From Nostoc sp. FACHB-280 (GTDB taxonomy: Bacteria > Cyanobacteriota > Cyanobacteriia > Cyanobacteriales > Nostocaceae), in NCBI RefSeq assembly GCF_014697615.1, contig NZ_JACJSD010000001.1, forward strand, positions 186,001 to 250,000: a stretch of 64,000 nt of DNA, in the 5' to 3' direction. Every line of letters begins with the position of its first letter. Position 1 is the first letter of the stretch. Below are positions 33,541 to 43,514 of this stretch, piece after piece. The position numbers and the translations under genes are program-made. The notes below the pieces were generated by a model. It saw nothing but the letters and a program-made list of their open reading frames with translations. It made no database searches and had not been told where the DNA came from.

Positions 33541-34186
33541 ATACTAAAAGATGAGTGCAATAGCCAAATTTATTATTATATCGGAATTGTTTAATATTAT
33601 TGCAGATATTCAATAAACTTTTGATTTTTGAATTTGCCAGATTTTCTTTACCTCTTTGCGTCTTTGCGCCTCTGCGTGAGATACAAAAATCCTGTTTTTT
33701 AAAATTCATATTTTAATTAAGCGATGTTAGGTGCGATCGCTCAAATAATCAATAATGTCATAGAATATCGCTGTCAATATTTAAATCCCGCAACTTAGCC
33801 TCGCTAACGCATCCTAGGTGTGTTTCAAAATCCAACATAAGTCTTATGTATTGATAACTAGTCTTGTCAATCATCAAGATAACAATTTATCACCGAAGAA
33901 TATAGCAATCCTCAATAATTTACAAACCTCTCTCTTCCTTGTCTACCTTGCCCTCCTTGTCTTTATTGTTCACGTATAAAATAGAAATGCCATAGCGATC
34001 GCACTCAGTAAAATATCTTCAATTAGAACTAATACGCAAAACTATCATTTAAGTATTAGTCAAAATTATCGATGATCAATTACCAGTAAGGCTTTCAACT
34101 ATAAAATAGGGTAAACTTTTATAGCCAAGTCTCGCCTAAAAATAATTCATAATTAAGGGAAGAACATCCCAACGGAGAATACAACA
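33541..34186. other. Spacer upstream of acnB, no gene seen
   Basis: The spacer between the divergent ferredoxin and acnB genes contains a CTCTTTGCGTCTTTGCGCCTCTGCGTGAG repeat fragment (about 33653-33681) and HIP1 sites. It also has a TATAGCAATCCTCAATAATTTACAAACCTCT stretch (33902-33932) similar to one end of the MITE-like element at 50909. A CTTCCTTGTCTACCTTGCCCTCC low-complexity stretch follows. Promoters must lie here, but none is obvious. Confidence 0.45.
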
Positions 34187-36817
34187 ATGCTAGAAGAATA
34201 TCGTCAACAAGTCGCCGAAAGGGCAGCATTAGGAATTCCCCCTTTACCGTTGGATGCGAAGCAAACCTCAGAATTATGTGAATTACTGAAAAATCCGCCC
34301 AAGGGTGAAGAAGAAACATTATTACATTTATTGCGCGATCGCGTCCCCCCCGGAGTTGATCCCGCCGCTTACGTAAAAGCTGGGTTCCTTACCGCCATTG
34401 CCAAAAAAGAAGTTAAAAGCCCCATCATTTCCCCCATCGAAGCTGTAGAATTACTGGGAACAATGGTAGGTGGCTACAATGTTCAATCTTTAATTGAGTT
34501 ACTGCAATTTGCCACCACATCGGTATCAGACTCCTCTGAAACACCGTTGGTAATGGGTGGTGAAGGTAAAGAACCCATTGCAGCATACGCCGCCGCCGCC
34601 CTCAGCAAAACTTTATTGGTGTATGATGCCTTCCATGATGTTTTGGAACTATCCAAAACTAACCCCTACGCCAAGCAGGTAGTTAATTCCTGGGCTGAGG
34701 CGGAATGGTTTACTGTCCGTCCCAAACTCCCAGAATATATTAACGTCACTGTGTTTAAAGTCCCTGGTGAAACCAACACCGACGACTTATCACCAGCCAC
34801 CCACGCCACCACCCGCCCAGATATTCCCCTCCACGCCTTGGCTATGTTAGAGTCACGGCAACCCGGAAGCTTAGAAACTATTGCCGAGTTGAAGAAAAAA
34901 GGACATCCCGTGGCGTATGTCGGGGATGTTGTCGGGACTGGTTCATCGCGGAAGTCGGCTATTAACTCCGTGTTATGGCATACAGGACAAGATATCCCCT
35001 TTGTTCCCAACAAACGTGCTGGGGGTTATATTTTAGGTGGTGCGATCGCTCCTATCTTTTTCAACACAGCAGAAGATGCCGGTGCTTTGCCCATACAATG
35101 CGATGTCACCAAACTCGAAACCGGCATGGTAATTACCATCTATCCCTACAGAGGTGAAATTACCAACGAAGACGGCGAAGTTATTTCCACCTTCACCCTT
35201 AAACCCGACACCATTCTTGATGAAGTCCGCGCTGGTGGACGCATCCCCCTACTTATCGGACGTACCCTCACCGACAAAACCCGCCAAGCATTAGGCTTAG
35301 AACCCAGCACCCTGTTTATCCGTCCCCAACAACCAGCCGACACAGGTAAAGGCTACACCCTCGCCCAAAAAATGGTCGGTAAAGCTTGCGGTTTACCTGG
35401 TGTGCGCCCCGGTACATCTTGCGAACCCATCATGACCACCGTTGGTTCTCAAGATACCACAGGCCCCATGACCCGCGACGAACTCAAAGAACTCGCTTGT
35501 CTAGGCTTCAGTGCAGACTTAGTCATGCAAAGTTTCTGTCACACCGCCGCCTATCCCAAACCCGTAGACATCAAAACCCACCACGAACTCCCCGACTTCT
35601 TCTCTTCCCGCGCTGGTGTCGCCCTACGTCCCGGCGATGGTATCATCCACTCATGGCTAAACCGAATGCTGTTACCCGATACCGTCGGTACAGGTGGCGA
35701 CTCTCACACCCGCTTCCCCTTAGGTATTTCCTTCCCCGCCGGTTCCGGTTTAGTCGCCTTTGCTGGCGCGTTGGGTGTCATGCCTTTGGATATGCCAGAA
35801 TCAGTGTTGGTAAGATTCAAAGGAGAATTGCAACCAGGAATTACCTTAAGAGATATTGTTAACGCTATTCCTTACGTTGCCATTCAAAAAGGTTTGCTAA
35901 CCGTCGAGAAAGAGAACAAGAAAAACATCTTCTCCGGCAGAATTTTAGAAATGGAAGGCTTACCAGATTTAAAAGTCGAACAAGCCTTTGAATTAACAGA
36001 CGCTTCCGCCGAACGTTCCTGTGCAGGCTGCACCATTAAACTCAGTCAAGAAACAATTGCTGAATATCTGCGTTCCAACATTGCCCTGTTAAAGAACATG
36101 GTAGCCAGAGGCTATCAAGATGCGCGTACAATTATGCGCCGCGTCGCCCAAATGGAAGCATGGTTAGCAAATCCTGTATTACTAGAAGCCGACGCAGATG
36201 CAGAATATGCCGCAGTCATTGAAATTGATTTGAACAAAATCACAGAACCAATTGTAGCTGCTCCAAACGACCCCGATAATGTTAAATTATTATCGGAAGT
36301 TGCTAATGATCCAGTACAAGAAGTTTTCCTTGGTTCTTGTATGACAAACATCGGTCATTATCGCGCCACAGCCAAAGTTTTAGAAGGTGCAGGAGAAGTC
36401 AAAACTCGCCTGTGGATAGCACCACCAACCCGCATGGATGAACACCAGTTAAAAGAAGAAGGTGTATACAGTATTTTTGGTGCAGCCGGCGCGAGAACAG
36501 AAATGCCAGGATGCAGTTTATGTATGGGAAATCAGGCGCGAGTTGCTGACGGCACAACTGTATTTTCCACCTCTACCCGCAACTTCAATAACCGCATGGG
36601 TAAAGGCGCAAGAGTGTATTTAGGTTCAGCCGAATTAGCCGCAGTTTGCGCGTTATTAGGTCGCATTCCCACAGTACAGGAATATCTTGATATTGTGGCG
36701 AATAAAATTCATCCTTTTGCTGATAATTTATATCGGTATTTGAACTTTGATCAAATCGCCGGTTTTGAGGATGAAGGGCGGGTGATTAGTAAGGAGGAGG
36801 AAGCTTTGTTGGTATAG
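34187..36817 (+). CDS. acnB: Bifunctional aconitate hydratase 2 / 2-methylisocitrate dehydratase
   Basis: The 876-residue protein is AcnB by length and order: N-terminal HEAT-like domain (about 1-160), swivel domain with [11 protein letters not shown] (about 197-207) and [14 protein letters not shown] (about 247-260), then the [4Fe-4S] catalytic domains. Cluster ligands are in [12 protein letters not shown] (about 714-725) and [14 protein letters not shown] (about 774-787), and [10 protein letters not shown] (about 506-515) is substrate-binding. It interconverts citrate and isocitrate, feeding 2-oxoglutarate supply, which in cyanobacteria signals nitrogen status. Ribosome site ACGGAG precedes ATG at 34187. 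Confidence 0.97.
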   Translation: MLEEYRQQVAERAALGIPPLPLDAKQTSELCELLKNPPKGEEETLLHLLRDRVPPGVDPAAYVKAGFLTAIAKKEVKSPIISPIEAVELLGTMVGGYNVQSLIELLQFATTSVSDSSETPLVMGGEGKEPIAAYAAAALSKTLLVYDAFHDVLELSKTNPYAKQVVNSWAEAEWFTVRPKLPEYINVTVFKVPGETNTDDLSPATHATTRPDIPLHALAMLESRQPGSLETIAELKKKGHPVAYVGDVVGTGSSRKSAINSVLWHTGQDIPFVPNKRAGGYILGGAIAPIFFNTAEDAGALPIQCDVTKLETGMVITIYPYRGEITNEDGEVISTFTLKPDTILDEVRAGGRIPLLIGRTLTDKTRQALGLEPSTLFIRPQQPADTGKGYTLAQKMVGKACGLPGVRPGTSCEPIMTTVGSQDTTGPMTRDELKELACLGFSADLVMQSFCHTAAYPKPVDIKTHHELPDFFSSRAGVALRPGDGIIHSWLNRMLLPDTVGTGGDSHTRFPLGISFPAGSGLVAFAGALGVMPLDMPESVLVRFKGELQPGITLRDIVNAIPYVAIQKGLLTVEKENKKNIFSGRILEMEGLPDLKVEQAFELTDASAERSCAGCTIKLSQETIAEYLRSNIALLKNMVARGYQDARTIMRRVAQMEAWLANPVLLEADADAEYAAVIEIDLNKITEPIVAAPNDPDNVKLLSEVANDPVQEVFLGSCMTNIGHYRATAKVLEGAGEVKTRLWIAPPTRMDEHQLKEEGVYSIFGAAGARTEMPGCSLCMGNQARVADGTTVFSTSTRNFNNRMGKGARVYLGSAELAAVCALLGRIPTVQEYLDIVANKIHPFADNLYRYLNFDQIAGFEDEGRVISKEEEALLV

Positions 36818-36823
36818 TTTAAC

Positions 36824-36850
36824 TAGGGTGAGTCTTCATGGCTCACCCTA
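36824..36850 (+). terminator. Hairpin after acnB
   Basis: TAGGGTGAG (36824-36832) pairs with CTCACCCTA (36842-36850) over a 9-base loop, seven bases after the acnB stop. AATATATTTC follows, a weak U-tract. It probably ends acnB transcription before the toxin-antitoxin pair. Confidence 0.65.
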
Positions 36851-36874
36851 ATATATTTCAAGAGAGTTAAGTAT

Positions 36875-37123
36875 GTGCAGTACCAAATAGAATTTAAGCC
36901 CAAAGCAATTAAAGATTTAGAGAAATTTCCTGTAGATATTAGAGAACGCATCATCAGTAAAATTGAAGCGATGCAAGATGACTTACAGGGAGATGTCAAA
37001 CGCTTAACCAACTTTACGCCAGAATATCGTTTGAGAGTAGGTGATTATCGAGTTTTGTTTGAATTAGAAGAACAGACTATCATGATATATAGGGTGAAGC
37101 ATCGCAGTAAAGCTTATGAGTAA
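36875..37123 (+). CDS. RelE/ParE-superfamily toxin
   Basis: The 82-residue protein has the RelE fold signature: VEFKPKAIKDLEK-like start (here IEFKPKAIKDLEKFP), helix-helix, then RLRVGDYRVLFELEEQ (about 49-64) and MIYRVKHRSKAYE at the end. The C-terminal RVKHRS and KAYE block is typical for RelE-type mRNA interferases. The start is a GTG at 36875 after an AGAGAG ribosome site. The ATG two bases upstream is out of frame. The antitoxin-like gene starts 14 bases after the stop, so the toxin comes first. Confidence 0.85.
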   Translation: MQYQIEFKPKAIKDLEKFPVDIRERIISKIEAMQDDLQGDVKRLTNFTPEYRLRVGDYRVLFELEEQTIMIYRVKHRSKAYE

Positions 37124-37137
37124 AAGGAGTTGTAAAA

Positions 37138-37335
37138 ATGATTGAATTACATCCTGAATTTTTAACAAAAGATGGTCAAAAGCAATTTGCCGTTTTACCT
37201 TATGAGGAGTTTTTAAAAGTTCAGGAATTGCTGGAGGATTTAGAAGATTTAAAAGATTTACGAGAAGCTAAAGAAGAAGAAAAAGATAGTGTTTCGGTAT
37301 CTTTATCCGAAGTTAAAAAAATGTTATTATCTTGA
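37138..37335 (+). CDS. Antitoxin-like partner of the RelE toxin
   Basis: The 65-residue acidic protein starts MIELHPEFLTKDGQKQFAVL, followed by PYEEFLKVQELLEDLEDLKD, the kind of N-terminal strand and helix seen in Phd/YefM-like antitoxins. A helical acidic C-terminal region (REAKEEEKDS...SLSEVKKML) would wrap the toxin. Ribosome site AAAAGGAG precedes the ATG. The position directly after the toxin gene supports the call. Autoregulation is expected by analogy. Confidence 0.8.
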   Translation: MIELHPEFLTKDGQKQFAVLPYEEFLKVQELLEDLEDLKDLREAKEEEKDSVSVSLSEVKKMLLS

Positions 37336-37356
37336 TGTTTTTTAAAGATGATTATT

Positions 37357-38460
37357 TCAACTAATTTTGTCTAACCATATAGTTAATGCTTGATTAACTA
37401 TATGTTGGATCGAATCAACAACAATCTCTCCATTTGCTGATTCTTTAAATATTAGCCGTCTACTTTTAAGATGAGTAATATTGTCCTTATCTAGTTTTCT
37501 AAACATTGAGTTACCATTTCTGGCGAAAGAAAGAAAGTTTTGTGAATTTCCTGGAACACTATAGAATGTATAATCAATACTAAGATAAGACAGTTTTTCC
37601 CTAGATATACTTCCTTCTTTTAAAGGAATATATCGCCAATATGTTAAGTAATCATCTAGTGTATCAATCTGCATTCTGGCAATAGTTTTATTTTGGCGAC
37701 TGGGTATCATTAACCAGAGAAATAATAGTATTTTTCTCGATTTTTTATCAAAACATAACTCTGCACATTGCCTGATCTTGTCTTTACCGTATTTACTTGC
37801 ATATATAACGCTTTTATTTACTATCATCTCTTCTATTCTGGAGTCGAAGCTTAATATTTGATTTCTAATTTTTGTTAAATTTTCTCTTTCCGTTTGTGTT
37901 AAAGTCCCTAACCAATCTAATAGTAATCTTGGTGGTTCAGGAATATTATCTTGGGGTTGATTTTGGAAATTAACTTCTTGATAATTAATTTTTATAACTT
38001 TTGGTTTAATTTGGGTAATACTGTGAGTCAAATAAAAATTAAAATCATTATTTTCATTTTTTATAAAAAAAGTGAATAGGTCAAAATCTAATTTGCTGTA
38101 TTTGTCATCAATTAAATTATGCCTGTGAAAACTCGGACAGATAGCAAACAAACGAATAGGAACATCATAATTAATATGAGTATTCAAAGGTTTTTCTTCT
38201 AATAAAGTCTCATAATATCGTGTTGACTGATTAATTACATATCTATCTTCTGTGTTTTTTAATTCAATAATAGTTAATTGATTATTTGCTGCTATTGCTA
38301 AAATGTCACAAATTTCCCCTTTAACAGATAACTGTCTCGCCAATGGTTTTAGCCCAAAAAGTTCTTCCAAGTTATCCCAAACAAAGTCTTCTAATTCCGA
38401 TTCATCAATAAATTTCCAATCTTGACTGATTTTACGTAATGCTACGTTTTTATTTGTCAT
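37357..38460 (-). CDS. PD-(D/E)XK nuclease-fold protein (NucS/DUF91-like)
   Basis: Started at the ATG at 38460 the protein has 367 residues; the frame's earlier codons lie in the spacer after the TpsA gene. Residues 20-90 carry a full PD-(D/E)XK core: acidic helix ESELEDFVWDNLEELFGL, then VKGEICDILAIAANNQLTII with Asp52, ELK at 66-68, and a Gln in NQSTRYYETLLEE (Gln78). This is the NucS/DUF91-like arrangement. The remaining ~270 residues have no recognised domain, with a distinct AT-rich composition. It may cut or bind DNA, for example in repair or defence. It lies 25 bases beyond the last TpsA gene on the same strand. Confidence 0.75.
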   Translation of the reverse strand: MTNKNVALRKISQDWKFIDESELEDFVWDNLEELFGLKPLARQLSVKGEICDILAIAANNQLTIIELKNTEDRYVINQSTRYYETLLEEKPLNTHINYDVPIRLFAICPSFHRHNLIDDKYSKLDFDLFTFFIKNENNDFNFYLTHSITQIKPKVIKINYQEVNFQNQPQDNIPEPPRLLLDWLGTLTQTERENLTKIRNQILSFDSRIEEMIVNKSVIYASKYGKDKIRQCAELCFDKKSRKILLFLWLMIPSRQNKTIARMQIDTLDDYLTYWRYIPLKEGSISREKLSYLSIDYTFYSVPGNSQNFLSFARNGNSMFRKLDKDNITHLKSRRLIFKESANGEIVVDSIQHIVNQALTIWLDKIS

Positions 38461-38485
38461 TTGATAATTTAAAATATATAAAAAA

Positions 38486-40972
38486 TTAATTTGTGGGTAG
38501 AGCAGCACAGGTTAATTTTGGTTGTACCTGACTAGAAGATTGATTGGCAATTAATTCAATTTTGCCTTGGGCGTTACGTCGCCAAGAGGTAGCTTGGACA
38601 AGTGTTTCTGGAGATTTTGCTGTTTGGGCTTTGACTGGTTGTGTGGTGTGGAATGCAGAGATATCGCGGATGTCTGACCAAGTGCGATCGCTCCTGATCT
38701 CCTGCGTCGGATTTTGTGGTATTCCACCTCGTCCTGTGGCGACAAAACTACTACTGGGATTAGCGGAACAACCACTCGCTATTTGCTGCGATGGATCACT
38801 GACATTGGCAGGTAATTCGACTAAACCTGAATTGGGGTCAACACCAACATTGTTAATTGCGACTGTACCATTGACATTAAATGCGGAACTGGCTGTAATA
38901 TCGTTGGTCAAGTCTTTTCTGGGTGTCAGGGTATCGCGGAATTTTAAACCAATAATGCCTTGAGTTGTAATGGCAATATTTCCACCCTTTCCTTGTACGG
39001 CGTTGGCAATAATGTCACTATTTTCTAATCCCACAAGGATGGGTGCATTGATGTTAATATTACCTCCGTTACCGTTACCGCTTGCTGTTGAGGTAATTTG
39101 ACTATTATCGCGCAGTAGTAATAAACTCCTAGTTTGCAAATTAATGTTACCACCATTGCCAGATTTGGTTTGTGCTTGAATTAAGCTTTGATTTTTTAAT
39201 TGGATATTATTTGCGATGATATTGATGTTACCTCCATCACCTTTACCCTGGTTGGTTACACTGACTGCACCGCCATTGGTCAGCATCAAATTCGGGGTTG
39301 TTACATTCACAGTTCCGGCATTCGCTGACAGAACATTTGGCAACTTGAAAAGCTTTTGGATTAATGCTGGAGGGTAAAGGACAGCTGAGTTAATACTGCT
39401 ATTGTTAACCTGGCTATGCCCATCAATTAAAATCGATTCCGTGGCGTTAATGTGCAAATTTCCAGCTTGACCAATCAAGAAGGACGTAGTTGCAACCACT
39501 CCGCCATTGAGCAATTGTAATCGGTTTGTATCCAACGTCAAGGTTTGGGCATTGCCGGTACCATAGGTGATTGCACCAATATTGCTATAGAGTCCTGTTG
39601 GATTGTCTCCTGTGACAGTCGTATTCTTACTGCGGATGGTTACTTGCCCTGTGGAACCAGTCGCAAATGTGACTGAAGCAATAGCTGCTCCCCCAGAAAC
39701 CACTAGATTATTAGTATTAATAGAAAGATTGCCTGCTGACTTAGCAGTTCGGGTAGATGTAGTTAGAGAGGTTACTCCTGTGGGGTTGATGGGAGCGAAA
39801 CCAGATAACTCGACTGTTCCAGCATCAATCTGAATATTCCCACTTGCACCACTGCCAGCCAATCCAAAAGCATTATTGTTGACTCCGGCACCTTGTGAGA
39901 TGCTTAACTGGGGAGTAATGATATGGATGGATGAACCTGTACCAGTATTCAACCCTTCAGAACGGATACCACTACGAATCTGGGCATTGGCTGTTGTACC
40001 AACAATATCAATCCCTTCTGAAGCCTGTAAAAAAATTTCACCCCCAGCAACATTTCCTAGATTTTTGGAAAATATGATTGAACCATCGCTGATTTGAATG
40101 TGCTTTCCCTGCAACTGCACTGAACCAGCATTAAATGCCCCTACACTTGGTAATGCTCCTATCGTTAGCAAGGATTTTTGGCTGAGGTGAATATCTGCAA
40201 AGCTTTGTCCACTCTCGTAACCCAACTGATAGCCTTGGGCAATGGGGTTCAAACTGACCAGTCCGACTCCGCTTAAACTTCCCAATTCCACTCGTCCTTG
40301 AGGTGCGTTCAAGGTTGCTCCGGTGAGATTTATGTTACCGCCTACCAAAGCCAACGTTTTTCCTGGCTTTACCATCAGTTGGGAGGAACTAGGATTTTGA
40401 GTAATGGGGCTGAGGCTACTGTCAGCTTTTAGGGCATAACCTGTACCTTGAACTGTTATGGGCTGTGGATTACTACCCATTTGCAAGCCAATAGGCGCAC
40501 TCATTGTTAATAATGGAGTACCTGAAACATTGACTGCACTAAACTCAATGCCATTAGGAAATTTAATACTATTGGCAGTTGTCCCGACAAATGAACCACC
40601 AATATTTAAGCTGGCACTAGCACCAAAAATAATGCCTGCTGGGTTAAGTAAAAATAAATTGGCATTCCCTTTGGCACTGATGGAACCATTGATTTTGGAA
40701 ACATCACCGCCAGTCACCCGACTAAAAATATTTTGAATATCAGTAGCATTATCGAATGATGCAGAGCCATTTATAGGAATAGAGAATTGGCTGAAGCTAT
40801 GAAATAAATTATTGCCAACACGAGTGCCATCGGTGATGGTGTAATTACTACTACCACTCACAGCAGTGTTGAGAGTGTTATCAGGCTTTACTTCGGCATA
40901 AACACCACTGTTATAAATAACAGATATGCAGATTGCACCCAGGAAACCAAACCCAGCAAGCGTTAGTTTCAT
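38486..40972 (-). CDS. TpsA exoprotein 1 (filamentous-hemagglutinin N-terminal domain)
   Basis: The 828-residue secreted protein has a signal peptide (about 1-26, ending VYA|E). The TPS secretion domain has GNNLFHSFSQFSI (about 52-64) and FLLNPAGIIFGASASLNIGG (about 107-126). A long beta-helix of glycine/asparagine-rich repeats such as GNGGNINLQTRSL follows. It ends in a conserved tail with DPNSGLVELPANVSDPSQQI, TWSDIRDISAFHTT and QATSWRRNAQGKIELIA. TPS substrates cross the outer membrane through a TpsB partner and act as surface or released proteins, often adhesins or cytotoxins. No C-terminal toxin domain is visible. It is the last TpsA of the array. Confidence 0.92.
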   Translation of the reverse strand: MKLTLAGFGFLGAICISVIYNSGVYAEVKPDNTLNTAVSGSSNYTITDGTRVGNNLFHSFSQFSIPINGSASFDNATDIQNIFSRVTGGDVSKINGSISAKGNANLFLLNPAGIIFGASASLNIGGSFVGTTANSIKFPNGIEFSAVNVSGTPLLTMSAPIGLQMGSNPQPITVQGTGYALKADSSLSPITQNPSSSQLMVKPGKTLALVGGNINLTGATLNAPQGRVELGSLSGVGLVSLNPIAQGYQLGYESGQSFADIHLSQKSLLTIGALPSVGAFNAGSVQLQGKHIQISDGSIIFSKNLGNVAGGEIFLQASEGIDIVGTTANAQIRSGIRSEGLNTGTGSSIHIITPQLSISQGAGVNNNAFGLAGSGASGNIQIDAGTVELSGFAPINPTGVTSLTTSTRTAKSAGNLSINTNNLVVSGGAAIASVTFATGSTGQVTIRSKNTTVTGDNPTGLYSNIGAITYGTGNAQTLTLDTNRLQLLNGGVVATTSFLIGQAGNLHINATESILIDGHSQVNNSSINSAVLYPPALIQKLFKLPNVLSANAGTVNVTTPNLMLTNGGAVSVTNQGKGDGGNINIIANNIQLKNQSLIQAQTKSGNGGNINLQTRSLLLLRDNSQITSTASGNGNGGNININAPILVGLENSDIIANAVQGKGGNIAITTQGIIGLKFRDTLTPRKDLTNDITASSAFNVNGTVAINNVGVDPNSGLVELPANVSDPSQQIASGCSANPSSSFVATGRGGIPQNPTQEIRSDRTWSDIRDISAFHTTQPVKAQTAKSPETLVQATSWRRNAQGKIELIANQSSSQVQPKLTCAALPTN

Positions 40973-41038
40973 TAACCTAGTTCTTATTTTTTATTCAGTG
41001 TTTTATTTTTCCCAATTTAGTATTGTTTTTAACATCGA

Positions 41039-43423
41039 TTAATTTTTGGGAACAGCCGTACAGGTTAATGAGGGTTGCACCTGAGAAGGAGATTTAGCTG
41101 CAATCAGTTCAATTTTGCCTTGGGCATTAAGTCGCCAAGAAGTAGCTTGCACAAGAGTTTCGGGAGATTTTGCTGTTTGGGCTTTGACTGGTTTTGTGGT
41201 GTGGAATGCAGAGATATCTCGAATGTCTGACCAGGTGCGATCGCTCCTCAATTCCTGCGTCGGATTTTGCGGTATCCCACCTTTTCCTGTGGCGACAAAA
41301 CTACTACCATAGGTGTCTGCACATCCTGTAGTGATTTTTTGCGATGGATCACTAACATTCACAGGTAATTCCACTAAACCTGAATTGGGGTCAACACCTA
41401 CAGTATTAACTTCCACTGTACCATTTACCCCTAATTGTGAACTGGCAGTAATATCACTTTCTAGTGTTAGTTGGGGACTATATTTCAACCCGAAAATTCC
41501 GTGAGTTGTGATAGCAATATTTCCACCTCTGCCTTTTACCGCATTAGCCACAATATCACTGTTTTCTAAAGCCAAAATAATGGGTGCGTTGATAGTAATG
41601 TTACCGCCATTACCTACACTGCCGGATGTAGCATTGATGGCACTATTATGGCGCATCAATAAGGTATTAGCACTAACAGCTATATTACCTCCTTCGCCGA
41701 TTTTAGTCGTAGCAATAATAGCACCTTGAGTATCTAACATCACAAAATTAGCATCGATGCCTACTTTTCCCGCATTACCTGTGCCATCATTTCTGACATT
41801 AACTAATCCACCATCAGCCACCCTTAACTGCTGGGTTGTAATATGCACATCTCCACTATTACCAGTTAAAACTCTTGATGAACCCGCTTGCTGCACAGTT
41901 GATGAACCGATAAAACTCGGAATTAAGAAAGATTGTGCTGGCTTACCAGCAACTTCCACTGATTCAAAAGCATTGAGAATCACATTGCCAGCATTACCAC
42001 TAGCATAAGAAGAAGCTTCAACTCTTGCCCCATGATTAACTGACAATTTAGCCGTATTCACAATTAAGTTACCTGAATTACCAGCATTCAAAGTTGAAGA
42101 ACTCAGGGAACTAGGGGCAAAATTAGTTGAAGCTGTTTCAAATCCAGATAAGTTAATAGACTCTGCGGCGTTGACTGTTACATTTCCCGCCGTACCTTTA
42201 GCGAGTGTGGAAGTTGTCACCACAGCACCATCCAAAATTACTAACTGATTTGTGGAAACATTCACATTTCCACCTTTCCCAGAAGAAAAAGTCAAGCCAG
42301 AAATACCACTACGATTACTTGGTCTTTTTCCTACTCCGGCTACTTGAATTGTTCTAGAGGCATTAACTGTAATATTACCTCCGCCTACAGAAGCACCAGA
42401 ATTGTTTGTCAAAATTATGCCGCCATTATTAGCAATCAAGTCTTGTGTAAATATTTCCATATTGGCAACCATTCCAGTGCCAATAGCGCCTGCCCTAATC
42501 GCACTAGTTGTACTTCCCGCAGTATTATCACCAGTGATTGTAAGTAGTTTCGATGTATGAACAGAAATTTTGCCGGGAGTGGCAATATTGGTGGTATTCT
42601 GCACTGATACACGAGAACCACCACTCAAGGTTAAATTAGCACCCCAGATGTTAATTTCCCCATTTCCACCTGTGGAAAGTAGAGACTGCTTAGACAGAGT
42701 AATATCCCGAAAATTCTGCACATCTTGATAACCAAGACTCCAACCTAAATTATTGGGAATGAGGCTGACAGTTCCATCATCAACAGCACCGATTGCAATC
42801 CGTCCTTGAGGAGTGGAAAGAGTACGGCCATCTATCAAAATATCTCCGCCAACTAATGCTAAGGTTTTGTTTTTAGGGACTTGCAGTGGGGTTGTAGAGG
42901 CTTGAACTTTGATTGCTGCTGGATTCTGCCCCATCTGTAAACCAATGGGGATGCTCATGGTTAACACAGGAGAAATTGTTGTGTTGCTGCTAAACTCATT
43001 ACCATCAGCAAATTTGATGCTATTTGCAGTTGTGCCGATAAAAGAACCACCAACGTTTAAACGAGCATTGGCTCCAAAGATAATCCCCGCCGGGTTGAGC
43101 AAAAACAGATTTACACCGCTATTAGTTGTGATGGAACCATTAATATCAGAAACATTACCACCAGTCACCCGACTAAAAATGTTTTGGATGCCAGAATTAC
43201 TGCTAAAGGTTGCAGAACCACCTGTAGGAATAGAGAATTGACTAAAGCTATGAAATAAATTGTTGCCAACCGCAGTCCCGCCAGTAATGTTGTAACTATT
43301 ACTTCCAGACACAGCAGTGCCGAGAGTACCATCAGGTTTGACTTCTGCCTGAACATGGCTGTTACCAATAGCCAAGAGATAAACTGCACCAATTAAACCG
43401 AAGTTAGCAAAAGTTACTTTCAT
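41039..43423 (-). CDS. TpsA exoprotein 2
   Basis: Started at the ATG at 43423 the protein has 794 residues, with one upstream in-frame TTG being unlikely. It has a signal peptide (ending HVQA|E), a TPS domain with NLFHSFSQFSIPTGGSATF and LLNPAGIIFGANARLNVGG, and a beta-helix passenger. The shared C-terminal tail has GGIPQNPTQELRSDRTWSDI and TSWRLNAQGKIELIA. The passenger repeats differ from its neighbours, suggesting diversified binding surfaces. It is third in the run of four tandem paralogues downstream of tpsB, with spacers of about 70-90 bases that are AT-rich, and probably one operon. Confidence 0.92.
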   Translation of the reverse strand: MKVTFANFGLIGAVYLLAIGNSHVQAEVKPDGTLGTAVSGSNSYNITGGTAVGNNLFHSFSQFSIPTGGSATFSSNSGIQNIFSRVTGGNVSDINGSITTNSGVNLFLLNPAGIIFGANARLNVGGSFIGTTANSIKFADGNEFSSNTTISPVLTMSIPIGLQMGQNPAAIKVQASTTPLQVPKNKTLALVGGDILIDGRTLSTPQGRIAIGAVDDGTVSLIPNNLGWSLGYQDVQNFRDITLSKQSLLSTGGNGEINIWGANLTLSGGSRVSVQNTTNIATPGKISVHTSKLLTITGDNTAGSTTSAIRAGAIGTGMVANMEIFTQDLIANNGGIILTNNSGASVGGGNITVNASRTIQVAGVGKRPSNRSGISGLTFSSGKGGNVNVSTNQLVILDGAVVTTSTLAKGTAGNVTVNAAESINLSGFETASTNFAPSSLSSSTLNAGNSGNLIVNTAKLSVNHGARVEASSYASGNAGNVILNAFESVEVAGKPAQSFLIPSFIGSSTVQQAGSSRVLTGNSGDVHITTQQLRVADGGLVNVRNDGTGNAGKVGIDANFVMLDTQGAIIATTKIGEGGNIAVSANTLLMRHNSAINATSGSVGNGGNITINAPIILALENSDIVANAVKGRGGNIAITTHGIFGLKYSPQLTLESDITASSQLGVNGTVEVNTVGVDPNSGLVELPVNVSDPSQKITTGCADTYGSSFVATGKGGIPQNPTQELRSDRTWSDIRDISAFHTTKPVKAQTAKSPETLVQATSWRLNAQGKIELIAAKSPSQVQPSLTCTAVPKN

Positions 43424-43514
43424 CAACCAAACTTGTAATTATCACCTTGTGTCTAGTTTTCCCAAGGTAAATTTTGTGATTGGGTTGGCTATGTAATGTT
43501 ATGGTGAGTTTTTT

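Noticed and set aside
42344-42547. Plus-strand frames inside the TpsA genes
   Set aside because: They are shadows of the repetitive Gly/Asn-rich TpsA codons on the minus strand, without start signals or features of their own.
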